From Methylobacterium iners (GTDB lineage Bacteria > Pseudomonadota > Alphaproteobacteria > Rhizobiales > Beijerinckiaceae), in the NCBI RefSeq assembly GCF_022179305.1, contig NZ_BPQP01000013.1:30905-94904 (forward strand): a stretch of 64,000 nucleotides of DNA, read 5' to 3'. The position numbers and the translations under genes were made by a program. This document shows, piece by piece, positions 1-12,621 of this stretch. Numbering within the stretch: the first letter of the stretch is position 1; every line of letters starts with the position of its first letter. The notes beneath the pieces were generated by a model. The model searched no databases. It was given only the letters and a program-made list of their open reading frames with translations, and was not told the DNA's origin.

Positions 1-1161
1 GATGTTGTCGCCCATCCCGATCTCGTCGCCGTAATAGAGCACTGGCGTGCCGGGCATCGACAGGACGAGCGACTTCATCAGCTCTATCTTGCGCCGGTCG
101 TTCTCGAGCAAGGGCGCGAGGCGGCGGCGGATGCCGAGATTGATGCGGGCGCGCCGCTCGGCGGCGTAGAAGGACCAGAGGTAGTCGCGCTCCTCAGCCG
201 TCACCATTTCGAGCGTCAGCTCGTCGTGGTTGCGCAGGAAGATCGCCCATTGGCAGCCCTCCGGAATCTCCGGGGTCTGGCGCATGATGTCGGTGATCGG
301 GTGCCGATCCTCCCGGGCAATCGCCATGTACATGCGCGGCATCAGCGGGAAGTGGAACGCCATGTGGCACTCGTCCCCGTCGCCGAAATACTGCGCGGTC
401 TCTTCGGGCCACTGGTTGGCCTCGGCGAGTAGCATGCGGTCGGGGTAGCTGGCGTCGAGGGCCGCGCGGATCGCCTTGATGACGACGTGCGTCTCGGGAA
501 GGTTCTCGCAGTTCGTGCCGTCGCGCTCGATCAGGTAGGGGATCGCATCGAGGCGCAGACCGTCCACGCCCATGTCGAGCCAGTAGCGCATGACCTCGAT
601 CACGGCCTCGAGCACGGCCGGGTTGTCGAAGTTCAGATCGGGCTGGTGCGAGTAGAACCGGTGCCAGAAGTACTGCTTGGCGACCGGGTCCCAGGTCCAG
701 TTCGAGACCTCGGTGTCGAGGAAGATGATCCGCGTGTCGGAATAGGGCGTGTCGGTGTCCGACCAGACGTAGAAGTTGCGCTCGGGCGATCCCGCCGGCG
801 CCTCGCGGGCCCGCTGGAACCAGGGATGCTGGTCCGAGGTGTGGTTGATGACCAGCTCGGTGATGACGCGCAGGCCGCGCTCATGCGCAGCGTCGACGAA
901 GCGCCGGAACTCCTCCATCGTCCCATAGGACGGATTGACCTCCCGGTAGTCCCCGATGTCGTAGCCATCGTCCCGCAGCGGCGAGGGATAGAACGGCATC
1001 AGCCAGATCGCCGTGACCCCGAGGTCGCGGACGTAGTCGAGCTTCTGCGTCAGGCCCTCGAAATCACCGATCCCGTCATTGTTCGAGTCGAAGAACGACT
1101 TGACGTGGATCTGGTAGATGATGGCGTCACGGTACCACTGCGGATCGCTGCGATCGATCAT
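1..1161 (-). CDS. treS: Trehalose synthase TreS, N-terminal part (cut by window edge)
   Basis: GH13 trehalose synthase that interconverts maltose and trehalose in the cytoplasm. Only the first 387 codons are present; the reading frame is still open at base 1. The GH13 blocks are visible in order: VINHTSDQHPWF, GLRLDAIPYL (nucleophile Asp about residue 205), LLAEANQWP (acid/base Glu), FLRNHDELTLEM, then PGTPVLYYGDEIGM near the edge. The ATG at 1161 is preceded by GAGG about 13 bases upstream. It is the last visible gene of the minus-strand treZ/malQ-treY/glgE run, 169 bp after glgE. In this pathway TreS supplies maltose for maltose-1-phosphate synthesis; whether a maltokinase domain is fused at the C-terminus cannot be seen. 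Confidence 0.93.
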   Translation of the reverse strand, partial: MIDRSDPQWYRDAIIYQIHVKSFFDSNNDGIGDFEGLTQKLDYVRDLGVTAIWLMPFYPSPLRDDGYDIGDYREVNPSYGTMEEFRRFVDAAHERGLRVITELVINHTSDQHPWFQRAREAPAGSPERNFYVWSDTDTPYSDTRIIFLDTEVSNWTWDPVAKQYFWHRFYSHQPDLNFDNPAVLEAVIEVMRYWLDMGVDGLRLDAIPYLIERDGTNCENLPETHVVIKAIRAALDASYPDRMLLAEANQWPEETAQYFGDGDECHMAFHFPLMPRMYMAIAREDRHPITDIMRQTPEIPEGCQWAIFLRNHDELTLEMVTAEERDYLWSFYAAERRARINLGIRRRLAPLLENDRRKIELMKSLVLSMPGTPVLYYGDEIGMGDNI

Positions 1162-1330
1162 CGCGTCGTTGCCTCATGCATCCAGGGTCGAGAACGGCGA
1201 TTGCCTTCCCGCACGCAACGTCCGCGGAACGGACGCGAGCACGGGCTTCGTCGGGGGTTTGGCACCCACTTCTCGGCGACAACGCGGCGGCCCGGGCGAA
1301 CCGTCGCTATTTTTGCTGACACGCGGTGGC

Positions 1331-4714
<3,384 letters not shown>

Positions 4715-4815
4715 GCCTGCCTCGTCGGTACCCGTTCGACCGGATCAGTTTCGTTCCCGCGTCTCCGCACCCGTTTGGGGGGAAACACCGTTCAGCATGC
4801 CGGAGGCCGGAGGCC

Positions 4816-7800
4816 TCACCCCGTCCGCCGCAGAACCGCGTAGGGCAGACGCGCGAACAGAGCCCCGAGATCGAGCCGCCCAGCCTCGGCGTCAACGCTC
4901 GTTCCCGTCACGATATCCGTCCAGAGGCTTCCCTCGGGCGCGGAAAGAACCGTGCCGGCAAAGCTCTCGCCGGGCCAAGCCGTTTCGCGGATCAACCCGG
5001 AGACAAGCCGGGGCACCGCGACGAGAAGGTCGCCCTCCCCTGCTGTGGAGTTCGAACGCGTGAACGCCAGGACATGGCTGGCCCGTTCACCATCGGCGGC
5101 AAGCGCGCTGTAATCCGCGTCCGCGTAGAAGGCCGGGTGCGCGGCACGATCCGAGAGCAGGCGCGCCAGCGTCGCCTGCTTGATCCGTCCGTCCGCCCAG
5201 CTCTGCAGCAGCTCGCCGGGCGGCAGGCCCTCCTCCAGGGCTCCCGCCAGCGCCGTATAATCGACGGGCCGACGATTGTCCGGGTCGACGAAGGAGAAGT
5301 CCCAGAACTCGGTACCCTGATAGGTGTCGGGCAGGCCGGGCAGCGTGCATTTGAGGACCGTCCGACCAAGTCCCGCGATCATGCCGAGATGAGCGAGGCG
5401 CCGGGCGATGGGCCGCATCAGGTCAAGAAACTTGGAGCCGGGCGCGATCAGCCCCGCGAAGAGGGCCTTGGCCGCGGCCTCGTAGCCCTCGTCGACATTG
5501 ACCCAGCTCGACCGGCGCTTGCCCTCCCGCAGCGCCTTCTCGGAATAGGTGTCGAGCCGCTGGCGGAAATCGGTGATCGCCGCCTCGTCGTCCCGATCGA
5601 GCAGTTCCAGCGGCCAGGCGCCGAGGATGGCCTGAAGGAACATCCACTGGTCGCGCGCGTCCGGCTCGGGGCCGTCGTCGCCCTGCTTGAGTCGGCTGCG
5701 GGCCGCCTGGCCGAGGATGGTCCAGGCCTCGGCCCAGACTTCCGGAAGTTCGGAGAGGGCGAGCAGGCGCGAGCGGGCGTCCTCGCCGCGCTTGGTGTCG
5801 TGCGTCGCCGTCGTGATCATGGCGTTCGGCCAGTCGCGGGCACGGGCCGCCTGCAGCCCGTGGAAATGCTCCGCATCGATCCCGTACTCGCTGGGATCGC
5901 CGCCGACTTCGTTCAGCGCCAGCAGCACCGAGAAGCGATAGAACAGGGTGTCTTCCAGGCTCTTGGCCATCACCGGGCCGGTGAGCTGCTGGAACCGACG
6001 GCGGAAGCGCAGAATGACGGCAGGCTCCGGCCTGCCCGGTCCGACGGTATCGATGCGGCCGACCAGGGCATCGGCGGCGAAATCGTGGACCGAGCGGTCC
6101 GGCAGCGAGCTCCAGCGCTTGGCCTTGGCGACGGCACCTTCGATCAGGTGAATGTCCTCGTCCTCGACGTCGCTCTCGTCCAGGTCTCCCGGCAGGTAGG
6201 AGCGGTAGGTCGGGAACCGGGCGATGATCTCGATCAGCGCCCGGCGGATCGCGTTGACCGAGAAGTCGCGGGTGCGGCGGTCGGCATCGGCGATCTGCTT
6301 GAGATCGGCCGTCATCACTTCGAGCTCGCTGGCGAAGCTGATCTCGATGATTTCGGCCTTGGCGGCGCGGAGTTGGAAGCCGTAGGGCTCGTCGTCGCCG
6401 GTCGCCCAACGGTAGAAGCGCGTGACGCGGCCGTGACGCTCCCGATCCACCAGGATGCCGTCGAGCTGGTTGAGGACGTCGTAGCCGGTGGTGCCTGCCA
6501 CCGGCCAGTCCCGCAGCCGCTCGCCCGGTTCGAGGATCTTCTCCACGACCACGTAGAAGCCGGGCCCCACCGCCGCCTGGAGCGCGCGGGCATAGCCCAG
6601 CGGATCGGCGAGACCGTCGATGTGATCGATGCGAAGACCGTCGATCCGCCCCTCGCGGACGTGTCGGAACACGGTCTCGTGCGACTTCTGGAAGATATCG
6701 GACTTCTCGACGCGCAGCCCCGCGAGCGAATTCACGTCGAAGAAGCGGCGGTAGTTGATGTCGCTCGCCGCCACGCGCCAATGGGCCAACCGATAGGATT
6801 GCAGTTCGAGCATCCGGTGCAGCGCGCCGAAGCTGTCGGGAAAGCCTTTGACCCCGTTGAGCAGCCGGAGCGTGCGCGCGATCGCCTCGGCGATCTGCGG
6901 CGAGGCCGCGACCGCCTCGACCAAGCGCTGCTTCAGCTCCTCGGCCTCCCCAGGGAAGGCGAGACGCCGCTCGCGGTTCGTCTCCTCGCCCATCAGGCGC
7001 AGGCGCTCGGAGACGCTGAGGATCTCAAGACCTGCCGCGTCGTCGATTTCACCGAGCGCCGCCAGCGCGCGGTTCAGGATCGCCGGATATTGCAGGGGGC
7101 AGATCGGGAATTCGTGCTCGTAGTGCCAGACGCTGAAGGCCCCACGGGCGGCATCGAACTTGAGCTGGAGGGTTCCGTTCTCCAGCGCCTCGCCGTAGCG
7201 GTCGCCGAGGAAGGGCACGACGAGGTTGTTGTTAGCGCCAAGTCTGGACCAGTCGATGTCGAAGGCGTGCGCGTAGGGCGACAGGCCGCCCCATTCGAGC
7301 ACCGACAGCCACCAGGGATTGTCGGCGCCGCCGACGCCCATGTGGTTCGGGACGATGTCGAGGAGGAGCTTCAGGCCGTGGTCCCGAAGCGTCTCGGAGA
7401 AGCGGATGAAGCCTTCTTCCCCGCCGAGCTCCGGATTGATCGTCGAATGGTCGACGATGTCGTAGCCGTGGGTGGATCCCGGCCGCGCCTTCTGGATCGG
7501 TGAGGCATAGACGTGGCTGATGCCGAGCTTCGCCAGATAAGGAACGATCGCCTCCGCGTCGGCGAAGGTGAAGCCGGCATGGAATTGCAGGCGGTAGGTC
7601 GCCCGCGGCGGCGGCGAAGCGAGGCGCGCCGCGCCGGAGCGCGGTCCCCGCTCCTCGGCCGAGAGCGAGGCCGCGAGCTTGGCGAGCGGCCCGCCCGGCG
7701 CGGCGATCGCGTCGAGATTGCGATCGAGCTTGCGCCGCCAGTTCGGGTACCCCTCGGTCGAACCCGGCACGTTGGCCTGGCTGAGCTCGGAGACCACGTC

Positions 7801-9738
7801 CTCGTACTGCACCGCTGTCAGCATCGAGGGCGCCCGTGCGAGGTAGCGGGCGGCCGCCTCGAAGGGTGCGGCCTCAGGTGGGTCGTAGCTCGGCAGGAGC
7901 TGCTCGCCCGCGAGCGCCCCGGCAAGGCGAGCACGCTCGGTGACGCGTTCCTGGCGCTCGCCTTCCGCCCGGTCGGAGTCGTAGAGCCCGAGGGCCTGGC
8001 GCGTGTCGGTGTCGACGCCTCGCCACCAGCCGACGAAGGTCGGCAGGTCGTGGGTCGTGATGGCGGTCAGCGCTTCGCGCGGATAGGCGCCCGGCGCCTT
8101 GAAGCGGCCGTCCTGCTCCCGCTCGAAAGCGAGGATGCGATAGCTGAGAACTCCCGCCTGCATCAGCGCGTCCGAGAAGCCCTCCGGGGCCGTCCCGAGA
8201 TCTTCCGCGATGACCAGACATTTCTGGCGGTGGCTCTCCAGCCGCAGGACCGCGAGCATGGCCTCGAACGGCATCGCCACGTAGGCGCCGTCCCGAGCCG
8301 AGCCCGTGACCGGGATCAGGAAGAGCCGCGCGAGCTGGAAGGCGTGGTCGATCCGGATTGCGCCGGCATGGCGCATGTTCGCCCGGACGAGGGCCCGGAA
8401 GGCGGCGAGACCGTCGCGCTCCATCTCCAGCGGGTCGAAGGCGGGTAGGCCCCAATCTTGGCCCTTGGGCGCCAGGAGATCAGGCGGCGCACCGATCGAG
8501 ACGCCGGCTACGAAGCGCTCGGGATGCGACCACACCTCGGAGCCGCCGCGATCGGCGCCCACCGCGAGGTCGCGGTAGAGGCCGAGCCGCATGCCCGCGT
8601 CGAGCGCGGTCTGCGAGGCTTCGCCAAGCTGCCGGTCGGCGAGGTACTGCAGCCAGACGTGATAGCGGACCGCCTCCGCGTGCTCTTGCGCGAAGCGGCG
8701 CACGGCCTCCGTGTCGGCGCGGCGCATCTCCTCGGGCCAATCGCCCAGCCAGTGCGCGCCCTGCGCCTGGAAGTGGGCGCTGATGGCCTCGAAGACGCCG
8801 TGCGCCTCGAGGTCGGGACCGCCTTGAGCGCGAAAGGCCTCGAAAGCGGGGTCTGCGCCGGCGCGGGCGCGGGAATCCTCCCAGAGCGCCCGCAGCACCG
8901 GCGAGAGCACCCCCCAGATGCCGGCATGATCGACGAGAGAGGCGTCGCGAAGGGCAGCGACCTGCGGCTCCATCGCCTTCAGCAGCTCGGCCGCCCGCGA
9001 TCCGGCAAAGCCCGGAAGGGCGCTCGGTTCGATGAACAGCGTCTCAAGGAAGAGCCGCGACGAGGGTGAGTAGGGCGAAATCTTGGTGCGGTCGGTCTCG
9101 AATAGGGCGTGCACCGGGCTCAAGCCCAGGAACGAGGCCCCGCGCAAGCCCGCGTCGCGGGCGGCGCGGCCCGCATCGGCGTAGGAGCCGATCCCGAGGT
9201 TTTCGTGCGAGCGCAGGCCGTAGAGCTGGGCGGCGAGGCCCCAGTCACGGGCGCCCTCGTCGGCATAGGCGCGGGGTCGCCAGCAGCGCTGGGGCGCGGA
9301 GATGACCCAGGCTTGCGCCCTGCGGTCGCCCAAGGTCGCCGTGAGCCGATGATAGCCGGGCGTCAGCGGCGGGAGCTCGAAAGCCGCCCCGTCCTCAGCC
9401 GTGATCGGCGCACGACCCTCACGGGCTTGCCCCCGCTCGTCCACCAGCCGCCACGCCACCGTGCCCGCAGCCCCACCGATCCGCAGCGGCACACGGAAGG
9501 CGCGCCGCGCCTCCACCGGAAGGAGCGCCGGGACGAGGCCGCAGCGAACCGCTTCGACCTCCGCAAGGCTCGCCGCGACCTCGGCCTCGTTGCCGACGGC
9601 GAAGCCGAGCGCGGCGAGCATGCCGCGCCGCGTCTCAAGGGAGGTCTCGACGGATTGCCCGAAGGCGTCGGTATAGCCGGAGGCGACGCCGACGAGGTCG
9701 GCCAGGCGTTCCAGGTCGCCGCGGTCGAGGTCGCTCAT
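4816..9738 (-). CDS. treY: Fused 4-alpha-glucanotransferase (MalQ) and maltooligosyl trehalose synthase (TreY)
   Basis: A 1640-residue two-enzyme fusion. Residues about 1-705 are a full MalQ (GH77): YGLRSHENLGIG, ISPYSPSSR, IRIDHAFQLAR (nucleophile Asp near 463), VIAEDLG, TTHDLPT. Residues about 715-1640 are a full TreY (GH13): TYRLQFHAGFTF, YASPIQKARPGSTHGYD, LDIVPNHM, GLRIDHIDGL, TTTHDTKRGED and PDTYQGTEFWDFS. MalQ disproportionates malto-oligosaccharides; TreY converts the reducing-end linkage to alpha,alpha-1,1 to give maltooligosyl trehalose for TreZ. The ATG at 9738 forms a four-base ATGA overlap with the treZ stop, implying translational coupling. The open frame extends 56 codons upstream, inside treZ, but the overlapping ATG gives a normal MalQ N-terminus. 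Confidence 0.93.
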   Translation of the reverse strand: MSDLDRGDLERLADLVGVASGYTDAFGQSVETSLETRRGMLAALGFAVGNEAEVAASLAEVEAVRCGLVPALLPVEARRAFRVPLRIGGAAGTVAWRLVDERGQAREGRAPITAEDGAAFELPPLTPGYHRLTATLGDRRAQAWVISAPQRCWRPRAYADEGARDWGLAAQLYGLRSHENLGIGSYADAGRAARDAGLRGASFLGLSPVHALFETDRTKISPYSPSSRLFLETLFIEPSALPGFAGSRAAELLKAMEPQVAALRDASLVDHAGIWGVLSPVLRALWEDSRARAGADPAFEAFRAQGGPDLEAHGVFEAISAHFQAQGAHWLGDWPEEMRRADTEAVRRFAQEHAEAVRYHVWLQYLADRQLGEASQTALDAGMRLGLYRDLAVGADRGGSEVWSHPERFVAGVSIGAPPDLLAPKGQDWGLPAFDPLEMERDGLAAFRALVRANMRHAGAIRIDHAFQLARLFLIPVTGSARDGAYVAMPFEAMLAVLRLESHRQKCLVIAEDLGTAPEGFSDALMQAGVLSYRILAFEREQDGRFKAPGAYPREALTAITTHDLPTFVGWWRGVDTDTRQALGLYDSDRAEGERQERVTERARLAGALAGEQLLPSYDPPEAAPFEAAARYLARAPSMLTAVQYEDVVSELSQANVPGSTEGYPNWRRKLDRNLDAIAAPGGPLAKLAASLSAEERGPRSGAARLASPPPRATYRLQFHAGFTFADAEAIVPYLAKLGISHVYASPIQKARPGSTHGYDIVDHSTINPELGGEEGFIRFSETLRDHGLKLLLDIVPNHMGVGGADNPWWLSVLEWGGLSPYAHAFDIDWSRLGANNNLVVPFLGDRYGEALENGTLQLKFDAARGAFSVWHYEHEFPICPLQYPAILNRALAALGEIDDAAGLEILSVSERLRLMGEETNRERRLAFPGEAEELKQRLVEAVAASPQIAEAIARTLRLLNGVKGFPDSFGALHRMLELQSYRLAHWRVAASDINYRRFFDVNSLAGLRVEKSDIFQKSHETVFRHVREGRIDGLRIDHIDGLADPLGYARALQAAVGPGFYVVVEKILEPGERLRDWPVAGTTGYDVLNQLDGILVDRERHGRVTRFYRWATGDDEPYGFQLRAAKAEIIEISFASELEVMTADLKQIADADRRTRDFSVNAIRRALIEIIARFPTYRSYLPGDLDESDVEDEDIHLIEGAVAKAKRWSSLPDRSVHDFAADALVGRIDTVGPGRPEPAVILRFRRRFQQLTGPVMAKSLEDTLFYRFSVLLALNEVGGDPSEYGIDAEHFHGLQAARARDWPNAMITTATHDTKRGEDARSRLLALSELPEVWAEAWTILGQAARSRLKQGDDGPEPDARDQWMFLQAILGAWPLELLDRDDEAAITDFRQRLDTYSEKALREGKRRSSWVNVDEGYEAAAKALFAGLIAPGSKFLDLMRPIARRLAHLGMIAGLGRTVLKCTLPGLPDTYQGTEFWDFSFVDPDNRRPVDYTALAGALEEGLPPGELLQSWADGRIKQATLARLLSDRAAHPAFYADADYSALAADGERASHVLAFTRSNSTAGEGDLLVAVPRLVSGLIRETAWPGESFAGTVLSAPEGSLWTDIVTGTSVDAEAGRLDLGALFARLPYAVLRRTG

Positions 9739-11540
9739 CGGGCAGCCCCCGTCAGGAACACGCCGGTCCAAGAGGGCAGCTCGATGGTCTGCCCGGCAGC
9801 GGCGCTCGCCCAAATTACCTGGAGCCCGTCGGCCGAGGCCGCGAAATCGGCTTCGCCGAGATTGGCGACGAAGCGCAGGGTGCCGCCCGCGTAGCGCCAC
9901 GTGCAATCGACCACGTCGGGACGGGGCAGGACGGCTTTTGCGCCGAGATAGCGGGTCTTGGTCAGAGGGACGACGGACTGATGCCGGATCTGCAGGAGGT
10001 TGCGGGTGTCGGCCCAGACCTCGCGGTGGGGAGAGCGGTCGATCTCAGCCCAGTCGATCTTCGAGGTCAGGAAGGTCCGCTCCTCGGTCGGGTCGGGGAT
10101 GATCGAGGTGTCGTCGGCGAAGGCGGCGAAGCTCTTGAACTCGCGACGGCGCCCCTCGCGAACCGCCTTGTTCAGCTCCTCGTCCGGCGCGAAGTCGACG
10201 AAGAACAGGAAGGGGCTCGAGGCTGACCATTCCTCGCCCATCCAGAGCATGGGGATCTGGGGGCTGAGAAGGAGCCCGGCTCGGGCGAGCGCCAGCTTGC
10301 CGGGATCGCTGAGCGCGCTCAGGCGCTCGCCCAAGGCGCGATTGCCGACCTGGTCGTGGTTTTGGAGGAAGGTGACGAAGGCCGAGGGTGGCAGATGGCC
10401 CGAGAGCTCGCCGCGGGGATGGTTGCCGAGCGTCGAGAAGGGCTCGCCCTGGTAGGCGAAGCCCTCGGCCAGGCAGCGTGCCAGGTGCACGACGGGCTTG
10501 TCGGCGAAGCTCGCGTAGTAACCCGCATCCTCGCCCGTCAGCAGGACGTGCCAGCAATGGTGGAGGTCGTCCGCCCATTGTGCATCGTGCTGGAGCGCCC
10601 GGCCGTCCTCGCCCCGCTCCAGCCAACGCGCCTGGTTCGCCTCGTTCTCCAGGACGAGATGGATGTGCCGGCCCGGCAGCCGCGCGCGAAGGGTCTCGCC
10701 GAGCTCCCCGATGAAGTGCCGCTCGGAATCGTCGAGGATGGCGTGGACGGCGTCAAAACGCAGTCCGTCGAAATGGTACTCCTCCAGCCAATAGAGCGCG
10801 TTCTCGATGAAGAAGTCGCGCACCACCCGGCCGCTCGCCTCACCGTCGAAATTGATGCCCGCGCCCCAGGGCGTTTGGTGCCGCTCGGTGAAGAAGGTCT
10901 TGGCGTAGGCGTGGAGATAGTTTCCCGCCGGTCCGAAGTGATTGTAGACGACGTCGAGGAAGACCATCAGCCCGAGGGCGTGCGCCCGGTCGATCAGGCG
11001 CTTCAGGTCGTCCGGCCGGCCGTAGGCGCTGTCGGGCGCATAGGGCAGTACGCCATCGTAGCCCCAGTTCCGCGTGCCCTTGAAATCGGCGAGCGGCAGA
11101 AGCTCGATGGCGGTGATGCCGAGGTCACGCAGCTCCTCCAGCTTGTCGGCGAGCGCGGCGTAGGTGCCCTCCGCTGTCGCGGTCCCGACGTGCAGTTCGT
11201 AAACGACCGCCTCCTCCCAGGGTCGCCCGGTCCACTCCGTATCCGTCCAGGCGAAGGCGCGGCCGTCGATCACCTCGCTCAAGCCCCCGACATCGTCGGG
11301 CTGAAAGCGGGAGGCGGGATCGGGCACGACGAGGTCGCCATCGATGCGATAGCCGTAGCGAGCGCCCCCCGTGACACCCGCAACCGTTGCGTGCCGCCAG
11401 CCTCCCTCCCCCTGGCTAAGGGGATGATCGGCGCCATCGAGCTGCAGGATCACATCCCGGGCCGTCGGCGCCCAGAGCGCGAAGTGCACGCCGTCGTCGG
11501 TCACCTGTGCGCCGAAGGCCATCGTGTGGGCACGCCGCAT
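9735..11540 (-). CDS. treZ: Malto-oligosyltrehalose trehalohydrolase TreZ
   Basis: GH13 enzyme of 601 residues, normal for the family, that releases trehalose from maltooligosyl trehalose made by TreY. An N-terminal CBM48-like beta domain (FALWAPTARDVILQLDG) precedes the barrel motifs VFLDVVYNHFGPAGNY, GLRFDAVHAI (nucleophile Asp), LVLENEANQ (acid Glu) and FLQNHDQVGNR. The open frame begins at 11708, but the extra 56 residues are low-quality and Arg-rich; the ATG at 11540 (MRRAHTMAFGAQ) has AGGATGG upstream and gives the usual N-terminus. First gene of the minus-strand operon; its stop overlaps the start of malQ-treY by four bases. Confidence 0.93.
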   Translation of the reverse strand: MRRAHTMAFGAQVTDDGVHFALWAPTARDVILQLDGADHPLSQGEGGWRHATVAGVTGGARYGYRIDGDLVVPDPASRFQPDDVGGLSEVIDGRAFAWTDTEWTGRPWEEAVVYELHVGTATAEGTYAALADKLEELRDLGITAIELLPLADFKGTRNWGYDGVLPYAPDSAYGRPDDLKRLIDRAHALGLMVFLDVVYNHFGPAGNYLHAYAKTFFTERHQTPWGAGINFDGEASGRVVRDFFIENALYWLEEYHFDGLRFDAVHAILDDSERHFIGELGETLRARLPGRHIHLVLENEANQARWLERGEDGRALQHDAQWADDLHHCWHVLLTGEDAGYYASFADKPVVHLARCLAEGFAYQGEPFSTLGNHPRGELSGHLPPSAFVTFLQNHDQVGNRALGERLSALSDPGKLALARAGLLLSPQIPMLWMGEEWSASSPFLFFVDFAPDEELNKAVREGRRREFKSFAAFADDTSIIPDPTEERTFLTSKIDWAEIDRSPHREVWADTRNLLQIRHQSVVPLTKTRYLGAKAVLPRPDVVDCTWRYAGGTLRFVANLGEADFAASADGLQVIWASAAAGQTIELPSWTGVFLTGAAR

Positions 11541-11599
11541 CGGGCCACCATCCTGTTGTCGTGCGCATCGGTCGACATCCGACGGTGCGTCGTCGTGAG

Positions 11600-11625
11600 A
11601 AGACCAGCCGGAAGTCTCTGGTTCC
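11600..11625 (-). promoter_or_regulatory. Possible EcfG (general stress sigma factor) promoter for treZ
   Basis: On the minus strand GGAAC is followed after 17 bases by TCTT, about 60 bases upstream of the treZ ATG. The alphaproteobacterial EcfG consensus is GGAAC-N16/17-CGTT, so the -35 is perfect and the -10 only half matching. Trehalose genes are common members of that regulon, which makes the site plausible, but the match is weak. Confidence 0.25.
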
Positions 11626-11808
11626 CGCAGACGAGCTATGGCGTGCACGCGAGGCGGCAACCGCAAAGGCGCCGGATTTGTGCGCTGCGGCGCGAATGAT
11701 CGTGCCACGTCGGCAAGACGCGCCGTTCGGCACGGTCCGGCACGAACCGGGGAGTGCAGCGATCACTTGCCTCAGCCCCCGGGGGCTGGGTCGCTGCATG
11801 CGGCGGAC

Positions 11809-11852
11809 TTGCGGATTGGGTATCGACCGCTTACGTAGAACATATCATGAAC
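11809..11852 (+). promoter_or_regulatory. Promoter with alphaproteobacterial LexA-type operator
   Basis: GAAC-ATATCAT-GAAC at 11838-11852 is an exact match to the alphaproteobacterial SOS box (GTTC-N7-GTTC read on the other strand), with an AT-rich spacer. Just upstream, TTGCGG (11809-11814) and TACGTA (11832-11837) are 17 bases apart and could be the -35 and -10, so the box would abut the -10. The ATG of the next gene is 53 bases downstream of the box. The eight fixed bases alone occur by chance about twice per window of this size, so position and context carry the weight. Confidence 0.5.
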
Positions 11853-11905
11853 ACAACGGCGCAGCATCTCGCATGAGGGCTGCGCCTCAGCCCTGAAGAA
11901 CGCCC

Positions 11906-12580
11906 ATGAGAACGGCTGACAAGCAGATCGCCGATATCCTGGTTCGCTACGGAGAGCCCTTCGCGGGCAATGTCTGGCGCGTCCAGGGCACGGCTGTGAT
12001 CTATCACAAGACGCTTGAGCGCATCGCGGCCCAGGCTCGGATGGTGTTCGAGCCGCCGACCATCCTGCGCGCCGAGCGCGACGAAGCCGTCATCTTGGTG
12101 AGCGGACGCCTGCCTGGTGCGACGCCCAACGCCGATCGGGTCGAGTGGTCGATCGGCGAGGCGCTGGTCAACGTGAACTACCGCGTCTCGGGCAAGCAGG
12201 CCGCCTACGTCTACGCGATGGCCGAGAAGCGGGCGAAGGACCGCGTCATCCTCAAGCTCATCGAGCTTCACGGCCTCGTCTATTCCGAGGAGGAAGCCGA
12301 CGAGTTCCGCCGCGGCCAGCCCGCGGCGATCCATGCCATCGACGAGGAGATGGACGGCCCCGACCCGTTCGACGAGGTGACGGAAGCGGAAGCCGACCTC
12401 AAGCGGCGCATCGACGAGGTGGAGACGGTGAACGCCGTCACCGACCTCATGCTCGACGGCGAGACGCAGCGCATTCTCAACGCGATGCCGCAGGGCACCC
12501 GCGACGAGGTTCGCGACTACGCCAAGGCGCGGCTCAGGACGCTCGGCTGGCCGGGAAAGCCGCGGCGGCGGGCAGCCTGA
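11906..12580 (+). CDS. Conserved hypothetical protein, possibly ssDNA-annealing (ERF/RecT/Rad52-like)
   Basis: 224 residues, soluble, no signal peptide. The middle of the protein (residues about 80-130) carries a block AMAEKRAKDRVILKL followed by GLVYSEEEADEF, reminiscent of phage and plasmid single-strand annealing proteins, where a similar AxAEKRAxxRAxLxL helix occurs. The C-terminal half is acidic (EEMDGPDPFDEVTEAEADLKRR), ending in a basic tail. This similarity is from memory and not an alignment. The LexA-type box 53 bases upstream of the ATG fits a DNA-damage role. No integrase, terminase or other phage gene lies nearby, so it is a chromosomal single gene rather than part of a prophage. 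Confidence 0.6.
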   Translation: MRTADKQIADILVRYGEPFAGNVWRVQGTAVIYHKTLERIAAQARMVFEPPTILRAERDEAVILVSGRLPGATPNADRVEWSIGEALVNVNYRVSGKQAAYVYAMAEKRAKDRVILKLIELHGLVYSEEEADEFRRGQPAAIHAIDEEMDGPDPFDEVTEAEADLKRRIDEVETVNAVTDLMLDGETQRILNAMPQGTRDEVRDYAKARLRTLGWPGKPRRRAA

Positions 12581-12621
12581 GGCACTCGTTGCCGACGTGA
12601 TTGCAGAGTGGCGAGAGAGCG

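Larger units (their letters stand above)
11541..11905. other. Divergent intergenic region between treZ and the LexA-box gene
   Basis: 365 bp without a convincing gene; short open frames here are Arg-rich and without ribosome-binding sites. It must hold the promoters of the trehalose operon (minus) and of the gene at 11906 (plus). Visible elements are an EcfG-like motif on the minus strand (11600-11625), a perfect 16-base palindrome CAGCCCCCGGGGGCTG at 11773-11788, and a promoter with a LexA-type box at 11809-11852. The right end (11820-11870) is clearly more AT-rich than the rest. Confidence 0.6.
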
